A stretch of 35,534 bases of DNA from Methanobacteriota archaeon (lineage in GTDB: Archaea > Thermoplasmatota > Thermoplasmata > RBG-16-68-12), in contig VBLT01000112.1 of NCBI GenBank assembly GCA_005878615.1, positions 1-35,534 on the forward strand, read 5' to 3'. Position 1 is the stretch's first letter. Each line of letters opens with the position of its first letter. The position numbers and the translations under genes are program-made. This document shows, one piece after another, positions 18,638-27,006 of this stretch. Below the pieces are notes generated by a model, which made no database searches, was not told the origin of the DNA, and saw only the letters and a list, made by a program, of their open reading frames with translations.

Positions 18638-18675
18638 GGGGACCTCCTGAGGCCCCCGCGTTGGGGGGACCTCAG
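18638..18675 (-). promoter_or_regulatory. Mutually exclusive hairpins between thermosome stop and hsp20 start
   Basis: On the minus strand: CUGAGGUCCCC/GGGGGCCUCAG (18675-18647, 11 bp incl. one G-U) versus GGGGGCCU/AGGUCCCC (18657-18638) enclosing the hsp20 SD GGAGG. Confidence 0.5.
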
Positions 18676-20327
18676 AAATCTTCGCCGTCGCCTCCGCCTT
18701 CGCCGCCTTCCCCGCCCTTGGGTCCGCCTGCGCCGCCCGCGCCTCCGCCGGACCTCGCTGCGATGACGTCGTCGATGCGGAGCACCATGACCGCCGCGTC
18801 CGTCGCGGACGAGACCGCCTGGGTACCGACGCGGATCGGCTCGAGGACGTTCTCCTTCTTCATGTCCGTCACCTTGCCGGTGAAGACGTTCACGCCGGCG
18901 TGCTTGTTCCCCTTCTTGTGCTCCTTGCGGAGTTCGATGAGGATGTCGATCGGGTCGAGTCCCGCGTTCTCCGAAAGGGTCCGGGGAATCACTTCCATGG
19001 CGTCCGCGAAGGCCTCGATCGCGATCTGCTCGCGTCCGCCGACGGTCGCCGCGAAGTCGCGCAGAGTCAGGGCGATCTCCGTCGCGCTGCTCCCGCCGCC
19101 CGTGATGACCTTGCCGTCCTCGATCGCGACCGCCACGACGCTGGTCGCGTCCTCGAGGGACCGCTCGACCTCATCGACGACGTGTTCCGTCCCGCCGCGG
19201 ATCAGGATCGAGATTGCCTTCGGGTTCTTGCAGCCCGTGACGAAGGTCATCTCGTCATCGCCGATCTTCTTCTCGTAGACGAGCTTGGCGTAGCCGAGGT
19301 CGTCCTTCGTGAGCTCGTCGAGCTTCGTGACGATCTTCCCGCCCGTGGCCTTCGCCAGCTTCTCCATGTCGGACTTCTTGACCCGCCGGACGGCGTAGAT
19401 TTCCTGCTTCGCGAGGTAGTGCTGCGCGAGGTCGTCGATGCCTTTCTGGCAGAAGAGCACGTTCGCGCCGCTCTTCCGGACGGTCTCGACCATCCGCTTC
19501 AGCATCCCTTCCTCCTCGTTGAGGAAGGCTTGGAGCTGGGTCGGATCCGTGATCTCGATCTTCGCGTCGATCTCCGTCTTCTTGACTTCGAGGGCCGCGT
19601 CGACCAAGGCGATCTTCCCTTCCTTCACTTCGTTCGGCATGCCGGGGTGGACGCGTTCCTTGTCCACGATGATCCCGTCCACGAGCTCCGTGTCGGCGAT
19701 CGATCCGCCCTGCTTCTTGACGATCTGGATGTTGTCGTCGTCGACGAAGTGCGTGCCATCCGCGCGCTGCTCCGCGACCGTCGTGACGCCCTTGACAGAG
19801 ATGTCGGCGAGCAACTCCTTGTGCCCGCTGGCGGACTTCGAGGACATCGCGGTCATCGCGACCTTCTTGAGGGTGTCCAGATCCTTGACGGAAATCTTCA
19901 TCGCGACCTTCTCGAGGACCTCCCGCGCCTTGTCCGCCGCCTGGCGGTAGCCCGCGGCGATTACGGTCGGATGAATGTTCTGTTCGATCAGGTCTTCCGC
20001 CTTCTTGAGCAACTCTCCCGCGAGGACGACCGCCGTGGTCGTGCCGTCGCCGGCCTCCTCGTCCTGGGTCTTCGCGACCTCGACGAGCATCTTGGCCGCC
20101 GGGTGCTCGATGTCAATCTCCTTCAGGATCGTCACGCCATCGTTCGTGATCACGACGTCCCCGAGGCTGTCGACCAACATCTTGTCCATCCCGCGGGGCC
20201 CGAGGGTCGAGCGGACCGCGTCCGCAACGGCCTTCGCCGCGGCGATGTTGTTGAACTGCGCTCCCTTGCCGCGCTCGCGGCGAGTCCCTTCCTTCAGAAC
20301 CAAAATCGGCGTTCCTGCTGGCATCAT
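18672..20327 (-). CDS. Thermosome subunit (group II chaperonin)
   Basis: '[31 protein letters not shown]', '[18 protein letters not shown]', '[15 protein letters not shown]', Gly-rich C-terminal tail. ORF extends to 20597 but native start is [14 protein letters not shown] at 20327 after GGAGAG. Confidence 0.97.
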   Translation of the reverse strand: MMPAGTPILVLKEGTRRERGKGAQFNNIAAAKAVADAVRSTLGPRGMDKMLVDSLGDVVITNDGVTILKEIDIEHPAAKMLVEVAKTQDEEAGDGTTTAVVLAGELLKKAEDLIEQNIHPTVIAAGYRQAADKAREVLEKVAMKISVKDLDTLKKVAMTAMSSKSASGHKELLADISVKGVTTVAEQRADGTHFVDDDNIQIVKKQGGSIADTELVDGIIVDKERVHPGMPNEVKEGKIALVDAALEVKKTEIDAKIEITDPTQLQAFLNEEEGMLKRMVETVRKSGANVLFCQKGIDDLAQHYLAKQEIYAVRRVKKSDMEKLAKATGGKIVTKLDELTKDDLGYAKLVYEKKIGDDEMTFVTGCKNPKAISILIRGGTEHVVDEVERSLEDATSVVAVAIEDGKVITGGGSSATEIALTLRDFAATVGGREQIAIEAFADAMEVIPRTLSENAGLDPIDILIELRKEHKKGNKHAGVNVFTGKVTDMKKENVLEPIRVGTQAVSSATDAAVMVLRIDDVIAARSGGGAGGAGGPKGGEGGEGGGDGEDF

Positions 20328-20337
20328 GTAAATCTCT

Positions 20338-20354
20338 CCGAATATGGGATTCGG
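20338..20354 (-). promoter_or_regulatory. Leader hairpin overlapping the thermosome Shine-Dalgarno
   Basis: Minus strand CCGAAU-CCCAU-AUUCGG perfect 6-bp stem; GG of the 3' arm is part of GGAGAG. Predicted TSS is ~2 nt upstream of the stem. Confidence 0.45.
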
Positions 20355-20377
20355 CGGCACGCCTATGTTGAGACTTC

Positions 20378-20385
20378 TATATAAA
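20378..20385 (-). promoter_or_regulatory. TATA box of thermosome gene
   Basis: Minus strand GTTTATATAG. Confidence 0.7.
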
Positions 20386-20481
20386 CATAACGAGCAGCGA
20401 CTCGACCGGCCTGGAGGGACTTGGGGGCCTCCTCTCCGGAGTGGACATAGTTCTATATCAAGAAAGGCGGTAGGTCGGCCG

Positions 20482-21252
20482 ATGAAGGGTCTCCTCCTGG
20501 AACTCGCGGACGCCGTCCAGCACGCGGTGGCCGCCATCGAAGGAGATCCGTCCGAGGTCCTTGGTCGCGGCGCCGATGGGGCCCCGAGCACCCGCATCGA
20601 CCGGGTGGCCGAAGAGACGGTCCTGCGCGTCCTCGACTACGAGGGCGCCGCGCTGAACGTGCTCAGCGAGGAGGCGGGATATGTCGATCGAGGCGGCAAG
20701 GCGACCCTGGTGCTCGACCCGATCGACGGGACGCACAACGCCTTGCGCGGCGTCCCTGCCTACTCGGTGTCCATGGCGATCGGGCATGAACGGCTCTCGG
20801 ACATCCAAGAGGCGCTCGTGAGGGACCTGGTCTCCGGAGCCACGTATTACGCGGTGAAGGGGGGCGGGGCCCTTCTGAACGCCCGCCCCATCCGCGTGCG
20901 TAACCCCGTGGATTTGGATGATCTGGTGTTCGGCGTCTACCTAGGAAGCCACGCCGCTCCGGATGCCTCCGAGGTCGCCCACCGCGCACGGCGCGTCCGC
21001 GCGCTCGGGGCCGCATCCTTGGATCTGTGCCTGGTGGCCCGAGGCGCCTCGGATCTGTACTACATGCATTCCTCAATCGTGGACGCGAAGCTCCGGGCGG
21101 TCGACATCGCGGGCGCCGTCCTCATCGTGAGGGAGGCGGGCGGACTCGTGCTCGACCTGAAGAAGAAGGAGCTGGACATGGCCCTCACGTCGACGGCACG
21201 GACCGACCTGGTCGCGGTCGGTGACCGCCGAACTTTGGACGTGCTGCCGTGA
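20482..21252 (+). CDS. Inositol monophosphatase/FBPase-family phosphatase
   Basis: '[26 protein letters not shown]' and '[18 protein letters not shown]' motifs. ATG at 20482 is ~26 bp downstream of TATA-like TTCTATATC; the 20344 extension is not native. Confidence 0.9.
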   Translation: MKGLLLELADAVQHAVAAIEGDPSEVLGRGADGAPSTRIDRVAEETVLRVLDYEGAALNVLSEEAGYVDRGGKATLVLDPIDGTHNALRGVPAYSVSMAIGHERLSDIQEALVRDLVSGATYYAVKGGGALLNARPIRVRNPVDLDDLVFGVYLGSHAAPDASEVAHRARRVRALGAASLDLCLVARGASDLYYMHSSIVDAKLRAVDIAGAVLIVREAGGLVLDLKKKELDMALTSTARTDLVAVGDRRTLDVLP

Positions 21253-22055
21253 AGTTCGGGATCACCGCCAACCCGCACATCCCGAGCGCGATGGATTGCA
21301 CCAAGCGAGTGTTGTCGCGGCTCGAATCCAAACACGAAGTCCTCCTGGAATCGGACTTGGCCCGGGCCCTCGACCGGAAAGGCGTGCCGCTCGCGCACAT
21401 GAAGCCAGACCTGATGCTCGCGATCGGAGGCGACGGGACGATCCTCCGGGCGCTGCAGCTCTCCGACGCCAAGGTCCTCGGGATCAATTCCGGGTCCCTC
21501 GGCTTCCTGGCGGAGGTCAACGCGGACGACATGGAGGGGGCCCTCGACCGCGTCGCGCGCGGCGACTACCGGCTCGAGGAACGGATGCGACTGAAGGTGA
21601 CGGTCGACGGCGAGCGGCTCTTCGACTGCACGAACGAAGCGGTCGTGCACACGGCACAGATCGCGAAGATCCGTCACTTCGAGATCCGCCTCGATGACCA
21701 GATGGTCGAGCGGGTCCGCGCGGATGGGATCATCGTCGCGACCCCCACCGGTTCGACCTCGTACTCGATGTCCGCGGGAGGCCCGATCGTCGATCCCCAT
21801 CTGGACGCCATCATCGTGACCGCGATCGCCCCGTTCAAGCCCGCGTCCCGACCGCACGTCTTCCCGGCCTCGGCCCAGGTCCATGTCCGCCTCCTGCGGC
21901 CCAAAGAATGCCTGCTGGTGATGGACGGCCAACACGAATCGAGCCTGAAAGGGAGCGAGGACATCGCCATGACGGCCTCGGAGCGACGGGCGAAGTTCAT
22001 CCGGTTCCGGGACGACTTCTATCGTCGCATCGAGGAGAAGCTGGCCGGCCAGTGA
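21249..22055 (+). CDS. nadK: NAD kinase
   Basis: 'AIGGDGTILRALQLSDAKVLGINSGSLGFLAEV' GGDGT motif, 'VATPTGSTSYSMSAGGPIV'; overlaps the previous gene by 4 nt. Confidence 0.95.
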   Translation: MKFGITANPHIPSAMDCTKRVLSRLESKHEVLLESDLARALDRKGVPLAHMKPDLMLAIGGDGTILRALQLSDAKVLGINSGSLGFLAEVNADDMEGALDRVARGDYRLEERMRLKVTVDGERLFDCTNEAVVHTAQIAKIRHFEIRLDDQMVERVRADGIIVATPTGSTSYSMSAGGPIVDPHLDAIIVTAIAPFKPASRPHVFPASAQVHVRLLRPKECLLVMDGQHESSLKGSEDIAMTASERRAKFIRFRDDFYRRIEEKLAGQ

Positions 22056-22062
22056 GGCGACG

Positions 22063-22437
22063 ATGAAACGCGTCGAGGCGATCTCGCGGAAGACCCTCCG
22101 CATGATCCTCGAAGCCTCTCGCGACATGTACCCGCGAGAGTTCGGCGCGATCTTGCGAGCGGACCAGGGGACGATCGACGAGCTCCTCCTGGTCCCGGGG
22201 ACGATCAGCGGCAAGCACCATGCGATCTTCCAGCTCCACACCCTCCCCGCGGACTTCTCCGTTGTGGGCACCGTCCACTCCCATCCGAGCGGGGTGTACG
22301 AACCGTCCGATGAGGACCTCGCTCTGTTCAACAAATTCGGCGGGATCCATCTCATCGTCGGATATCCGTACGAAGAAGATACGTGGGCCGCGTGGACGAA
22401 CAAGGGACAGAGGACGACCCTCCGAGTCATCCCGTAG
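22063..22437 (+). CDS. JAMM/MPN-domain metalloprotease-like protein
   Basis: 'HSHPSGVYEPSDED' matches H-x-H-x7-S-x2-D, with upstream Glu in 'YPREFGAIL'. Confidence 0.88.
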   Translation: MKRVEAISRKTLRMILEASRDMYPREFGAILRADQGTIDELLLVPGTISGKHHAIFQLHTLPADFSVVGTVHSHPSGVYEPSDEDLALFNKFGGIHLIVGYPYEEDTWAAWTNKGQRTTLRVIP

Positions 22438-23584
22438 CGACGTGCGCGCCGTCCAGGACGGCGCGGTAGGCCGCCTCGATCCGGTCGGTGACCCGCTCGA
22501 TGCTGAACGATTCGAGGACCTTCTCGCGGGCCCGCACGCCCATCGCCCGGCGGGCGTCCGGATCGGCGAGGAGGCGTCGGATCTTGTCCGCGAGGTCCCG
22601 CGGGTTGACCGGGTCGGTGAGGAGACCGTCCCGGCCGTCCTCGATCATCTCGCGCACTCCCGGGATGTCGGCGACGATGACCGGCTTCCCCGTCGCCATC
22701 GCCTCGAGAGCGACGATCCCGAACGCCTCGAGTCGGGAGACGCTCGGGAGGACGAAGACGTCGCAGGCCGCGTAGACCTCAGGGAGCTGTTCGTCCGAGA
22801 CGCGCCCGAGGAATTGGACGCGATCCGCGACCCCCATCGATTCGGCGAGGGCTTGCATCGGCTCGAGGAGCGATCCGCCTCCCGCAATCAGGAACCGCGC
22901 CTCGGCGACGTACCGTGCGGCCTCGATGAAATGCTCGACGCCTTTGTGCGGGACGATCCGTCCGACGAGCAGCACGAGCGGCGTGCCCGCCGGAACCTGG
23001 AGGGATTCGCGGATCCGCGATCCGTCGACGTCCGGACGGAAGCGCCGATGGTCCACGGCGTTGGGGATCACACTCGGGTTGTATCGCCACACCGCGCGGC
23101 TTGTTGCCGCATATGTCCGCGTGGTCACGATGACCTGCGCGGCATTGCGCAACGTGTCGGCCCCGAGGCTCCGGCGATAGATCGACTCGACGACCGACCC
23201 AAGGCTCGAGGGAAGCTCGACGTCGCAATGGTATGTCACGAGATAGGGAATCCCGCGTTCCGTCGCCACGTCGCCCGCGTAGTGAGAGGCGAGCGGCGGA
23301 GGCGAGTGCGCGTGGATGATGTCGGCCGCGAGGTCACGGAGGCTCCCGCGCATGCGCGGCGTGATCGGGGTTCGGAAGACGATCGTCCGCGGCCGCACGC
23401 GGACGACACTGAAACCATCGATTGTCTCCTCCATAGGCAAGGCCGGATCATGCCGCGTCGTGACGACGGTCACGTCGTGCCCCCGGCGAGCGAGCTCCCG
23501 CGAAAGGGTTCGGACATGGCTCTCCACGCCGCCGAAGTGGGGGGAAAACCACGGGGACACCTGGGCGATTTTCACGCCCGTCAC
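22427..23584 (-). CDS. GT4 family glycosyltransferase
   Basis: 'FSPHFGGVESHVRTLSRELARRGHDVTVVT', 'LVLLVGRIVPHKGVEHFIEA', 'VLPSVSRLEAFGIVALEAMATGKPVI'. Confidence 0.95.
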   Translation of the reverse strand: MTGVKIAQVSPWFSPHFGGVESHVRTLSRELARRGHDVTVVTTRHDPALPMEETIDGFSVVRVRPRTIVFRTPITPRMRGSLRDLAADIIHAHSPPPLASHYAGDVATERGIPYLVTYHCDVELPSSLGSVVESIYRRSLGADTLRNAAQVIVTTRTYAATSRAVWRYNPSVIPNAVDHRRFRPDVDGSRIRESLQVPAGTPLVLLVGRIVPHKGVEHFIEAARYVAEARFLIAGGGSLLEPMQALAESMGVADRVQFLGRVSDEQLPEVYAACDVFVLPSVSRLEAFGIVALEAMATGKPVIVADIPGVREMIEDGRDGLLTDPVNPRDLADKIRRLLADPDARRAMGVRAREKVLESFSIERVTDRIEAAYRAVLDGAHVATG

Positions 23585-23585
23585 C

Positions 23586-24812
23586 TCAGAAGATCCGGCT
23601 CCGGGGCGCGATGTTGCCGCGGGCGTGGGCGCCCGGGCCGAGGAACGCTTCCTCGCCGATGATCGTGCCCGCGTCGATGGACGCGTTGATGCCCACCTTC
23701 ACGTCGTCGCCCATGATCACCCCGAGCTTTCGGAGGCCCGTATCGATTTCGACCCCGCGGAACACGACCTTCACCGAGGCCTCGTCGAGCCGAAGATTCG
23801 CGACCTTTGTGCCCGCCCCCAAGTTGCACCGCTCTCCGAGGATGCTATCGCCGACGTAGTTTTGATGAGGCACGTGGGCGGACGCCATGAGGATCGAGTT
23901 CTTCACCTCGCAGGCGTTGCCGACTTTCGCTTTCGGCCCGATCGAGGTCGACGGCCGGATGTAGCAGTTCGGGCCGATCTCCGCGTCCGCGCCGATGATC
24001 GTTGGACCTTCGATGTAGGAGCCCCGGCGGACGGTCGCTCCCTCCTCCACGAGGACCTCGCCGACCAGCGTCGCCCCCGGGTCCAAGTGGCCGCGGTTCG
24101 CGCCTTTCAGCGGCGTCAACAAGGCGGTGTTCGCCCGCAGGAGATCCCACGGCCGCCCGACGTCGATCCATTCGCCCGGCAGGCGGAAGCCGGACACGTC
24201 CCGTTTCGCCATGAGCAGGCGGATCGTGTCGGTAATTTCGTACTCGCCGCGGGGCGATTTCGGCGTTGCATCGATGAGCGGGAAGAGGTCCTCGTCGAAA
24301 ACGTAGATGCCTGCATTGATGAGATTGGACTTCGGTTGCCGCGGTTTCTCTTCCAGTGCGGCGACTTTACCGTCCTTCATCTCCACGACCCCGAAGGCGC
24401 GAGGATTCGGGACCTCGGCCAGGGCCATGACCGGACCTCGGACCTTTTGATGGAACGCGAGAAGCTCGGACAGCGCCGGGGCCGATGCGACCACATCCCC
24501 GTTGACGCTCAGGAACGTCCCGTCGACATGCTTGCGCATGCATCCGATCGCGTGGGCCGTCCCCAGTCGCTCCCCTTGCTCTTCGTACTCGAGCGAGAGG
24601 CCGAGGGCCTTGCCGTCCCCGAACCGCTCGCGGATCCGATGGCCTTGCCATCCGATGAGGATCGCAATCTCCCGGACTCCGGCCGCGCCGAGGGCCTCCA
24701 GAGTGTGCCGCAGAAACGGCTTGCCGGCCACCGGGAGAAGGGGCTTCGGAAGATTGGCCGTGAGGGGCCTCATCCGCGTGCCCTCTCCGGCTGCGAGGAC
24801 GACGGCCTTCAT
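23586..24812 (-). CDS. glmU: Bifunctional sugar-1-phosphate nucleotidylyltransferase/acetyltransferase (archaeal GlmU-like)
   Basis: 'MKAVVLAAGEGTRMRPLTANLPKPLLPVAGKPFL' N-terminus and left-handed beta-helix hexapeptide C-terminus. The 711-aa ORF start is not native. Confidence 0.92.
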   Translation of the reverse strand: MKAVVLAAGEGTRMRPLTANLPKPLLPVAGKPFLRHTLEALGAAGVREIAILIGWQGHRIRERFGDGKALGLSLEYEEQGERLGTAHAIGCMRKHVDGTFLSVNGDVVASAPALSELLAFHQKVRGPVMALAEVPNPRAFGVVEMKDGKVAALEEKPRQPKSNLINAGIYVFDEDLFPLIDATPKSPRGEYEITDTIRLLMAKRDVSGFRLPGEWIDVGRPWDLLRANTALLTPLKGANRGHLDPGATLVGEVLVEEGATVRRGSYIEGPTIIGADAEIGPNCYIRPSTSIGPKAKVGNACEVKNSILMASAHVPHQNYVGDSILGERCNLGAGTKVANLRLDEASVKVVFRGVEIDTGLRKLGVIMGDDVKVGINASIDAGTIIGEEAFLGPGAHARGNIAPRSRIF

Positions 24813-26113
24813 GCAGCGGCGCCTTTTGCGCTCGATAGAACCGCGGAATATATCTCCTTTGCTCTGGCCTCTTCTCGGGACTCCGCGAGGATCCGGATTT
24901 TCGGTTCGGTCCCGGAGAATCGAACGAGCGCCCAGCCGTCTTCGAACTGCAATCGCCAGCCATCGACCGTGCTCACCTCCGCGCCGGAATCCCGGAGCGC
25001 GCGATCGAGGCGGGTCTCGATGGCCGCCCGATCCGATGCTCGATAGGAGACCGCGCCGCGGATCACGGGATATCGCGGGATCTCCCGAACCAGATCGTCG
25101 AGGGGACGCTCCGCAACGAGGGCCACGAGGCGCGCGGCCGCGTAGACGCCGTCGGGGCAGAACGTCGACTTCGGGAAAATCCAGGTCCCGGAAGGCTCTC
25201 CGCCGAAGTCCGCGCCGCGTCGCTTCAACTCCGCCGCGACGTAGACGTCTCCCACGCGGGTCCGCCAAACTTTCGCCTTCGGGAGCAGGTCCTCGAGGAC
25301 CATCGACGCGTCCACGGGGACGACGAGACCGCTGCGGACTTCCTTCCGCGCGAAGAGCGCGAGGAGCAGGTCGCCTCCGACGAAGGTCCCGGTTCGATCG
25401 ACCGCGACCATGCGGTCCCCGTCGCCGTCGTGAGCGATGCCGAGATCCGCTTGGACGGCCCGCACCGTGGCGCGAAGGGCCACGAGATTCTCTTCGGTCG
25501 GCTCCGGTTCGCGGCCGGGGAAGTGGCCGTCCGCCTGCGCATTGATCGCGAGGACATCGCATCCCAGTTGCCTCAGGAGGAACGGCGTGATGGTGCAGGT
25601 CGCGCCGCATCCGCAGTCGACGACGACGCGGACCTTCGCGGTCCCAACATCCTTCAAGATCGCGTCGATGTGCTGCTGAACCAGATCGGAGCGCGAAAAG
25701 ACGGCTCCGATGCGATCCCATGTAGGGCCTGCGAAGCGGGATCGGTCGAGGGCCTCCTCGACCTCCCGTTGTTGCGCCTCATCGAACGCCATTCCGTCCG
25801 GATTCCACAGCTTGATCCCGTTGTACGGCGCAGGATTGTGGGACGCCGTAATCATCGCCCCACATGCGAAGTCACGAGCACCTCGAGCGAGAGTCGGCGT
25901 GGAGACGAGCCCCGCGTCAACGGCAGCCGAGCCCGTAGAGAGGACGCCGGCCGCGAACGCTTGGACGAGCATGGGTCCCGTGATCCGAGGATCGCGCCCG
26001 ATCACGGAATCTCCATACAACTCGCCGATCACGCTGCCAACGCGAAGGGCGAGCTCGGGCGTCACCTCGACGTTACCGAGACCTCGGATTCCCGAGGACC
26101 CGAAGCGCACCAC
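24809..26113 (-). CDS. glmM: Phosphoglucosamine mutase/phosphomannomutase family
   Basis: 'VVRFGSSGIRGLGN', 'MITASHNPAPYNGIKLWN' phosphoserine loop, 'AHDGDGDRMVAVD', C-terminal 'VRFSGTEPKIRI'. Likely GTG start at 26113; overlaps glmU by 4 nt. Confidence 0.9.
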   Translation of the reverse strand: MVRFGSSGIRGLGNVEVTPELALRVGSVIGELYGDSVIGRDPRITGPMLVQAFAAGVLSTGSAAVDAGLVSTPTLARGARDFACGAMITASHNPAPYNGIKLWNPDGMAFDEAQQREVEEALDRSRFAGPTWDRIGAVFSRSDLVQQHIDAILKDVGTAKVRVVVDCGCGATCTITPFLLRQLGCDVLAINAQADGHFPGREPEPTEENLVALRATVRAVQADLGIAHDGDGDRMVAVDRTGTFVGGDLLLALFARKEVRSGLVVPVDASMVLEDLLPKAKVWRTRVGDVYVAAELKRRGADFGGEPSGTWIFPKSTFCPDGVYAAARLVALVAERPLDDLVREIPRYPVIRGAVSYRASDRAAIETRLDRALRDSGAEVSTVDGWRLQFEDGWALVRFSGTEPKIRILAESREEARAKEIYSAVLSSAKGAAA

Positions 26114-26169
26114 GTTCCGGCATAGGACGCCGCGATAGAAGGTTTCGCGGGAGGGGCGCGTCCGGACAA

Positions 26170-26182
26170 CAATTATATATTG
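26170..26182. promoter_or_regulatory. Near-palindromic shared TATA region (glmM / 26246 gene)
   Basis: CAATTATATATTG between divergent genes. Confidence 0.5.
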
Positions 26183-26245
26183 ACCTCTAGATGCATCCGT
26201 GAGCGGCCTGTTGTGGGGCCGCGTTCCGGAGGGATTGACTTGGTC

Positions 26246-26464
26246 ATGGAACCGGTGAGCATCGAAGCCGCCATCGAGAAGGCGAAGAAGAAGGGCCTTC
26301 GACCCGGCCGCGTGAAAGGCACGAACGGAATCCAATTCACGAAAGGGCGGAACCAGCGGATCGAAGTGATCAGCTGGGACGAATTCCGGACGACGCTCAC
26401 GGAGCGCGAGTTGCAGGTCTTCGACTCCGGCGGATTCATGAAGATCATGAAGAAGACCCAGTGA
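26246..26464 (+). CDS. Small basic conserved-looking hypothetical protein
   Basis: MEPVSIEAAIEKAKKKGLRPGRVKGTNGIQFTKGRNQRIEVISWDEFRTTLTERELQVFDSGGFMKIMKKTQ; GGAGGG upstream. Confidence 0.65.
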   Translation: MEPVSIEAAIEKAKKKGLRPGRVKGTNGIQFTKGRNQRIEVISWDEFRTTLTERELQVFDSGGFMKIMKKTQ

Positions 26465-26546
26465 CGCCCGCGATCCGAGGGCGGCCCCGAGGCCGGGACC
26501 GGGAAGATTATTTACGCACCTAGGATTTCGCATCCGCTCGCAGGAC

Positions 26547-26631
26547 GCGTGGGTTGCCAAGCTTGGTCAAAGGCGCAGGGCTCAGGATCCTGTCTCGTAG
26601 GGGTTCGCAGGTTCAAATCCTGCCCCACGCA
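26547..26631 (+). tRNA. tRNA-Leu (anticodon CAG)
   Basis: Acceptor GCGTGGG/CCCACGC, anticodon arm CAGGG-CTCAGGA-TCCTG, long class II variable arm, T arm GCAGG-TTCAAAT-CCTGC; no encoded CCA. AT-rich TATA-like ATTATTTA at 26507-26514. Confidence 0.93.
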
Positions 26632-26772
26632 CCCTTCCCGCGAGCTGGCCCGACGTCCGGAAATGCGCATCACACAAGAACCCGACCGGTTCTCCGAACG
26701 GACCTTTCTGTACAGCGATTATTTGAACCTTTAAATGGGCCGGAGGCGGCCAGCGGCGGACAATCGTCGGAC

Positions 26773-26856
26773 ATGGAGTCTATCTCGGAGCTATACTTTG
26801 ATTCGATTCGACGTTTGATATACAAAGCGCAAACTATGCGCGAAAGCTATTCATAG
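26773..26856 (+). other. Possible 27-aa upstream ORF
   Basis: MESISELYFDSIRRLIYKAQTMRESYS* in the gap between tRNA-Leu and the aminotransferase. Confidence 0.2.
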
Positions 26857-27006
26857 GTTCGGCTGCCTATTCAGGAATATCCGGGTGAAGGGATTCTCAC
26901 CGGGCCCGCCGAGGCGTCTTGGCGTTTCGGCACCGCGTTCCGCAAAGGGGCCCGGAGTCCCGATGTCGGCACCGGGCCGGCCTCGTTTTCGCCTGGAGGT
27001 GATCCG

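Noticed and set aside
18556-18766. Gly/Pro-rich repetitive DNA at the thermosome C-terminus as a tandem repeat
   Set aside because: Explained by the coding Gly-rich tail ([25 protein letters not shown]) common in group II chaperonins.
18900-20384. 494-aa plus-strand ORF antisense to the thermosome
   Set aside because: Low-complexity Arg/Asp/Leu composition typical of the antisense frame of a high-GC gene; thermosome homology on the other strand is unambiguous.
20328-20597. N-terminal extension of the thermosome ORF
   Set aside because: Lies upstream of the TATA and SD; sequence is not chaperonin-like.
21060-22430. 456-aa minus-strand ORF across IMPase/NADK/JAMM
   Set aside because: Antisense artefact; sense-strand proteins have clear motifs.
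23316-25046. 576-aa plus-strand ORF across GT4/GlmU/GlmM
   Set aside because: Antisense artefact spanning three well-supported minus-strand genes.
24813-25721. Upstream extension of the GlmU-like ORF to 711 aa
   Set aside because: Arg/Gly-rich out-of-frame reading of glmM; MKAVVLAAGEGTRM is the natural N-terminus and overlaps glmM by ATGA.
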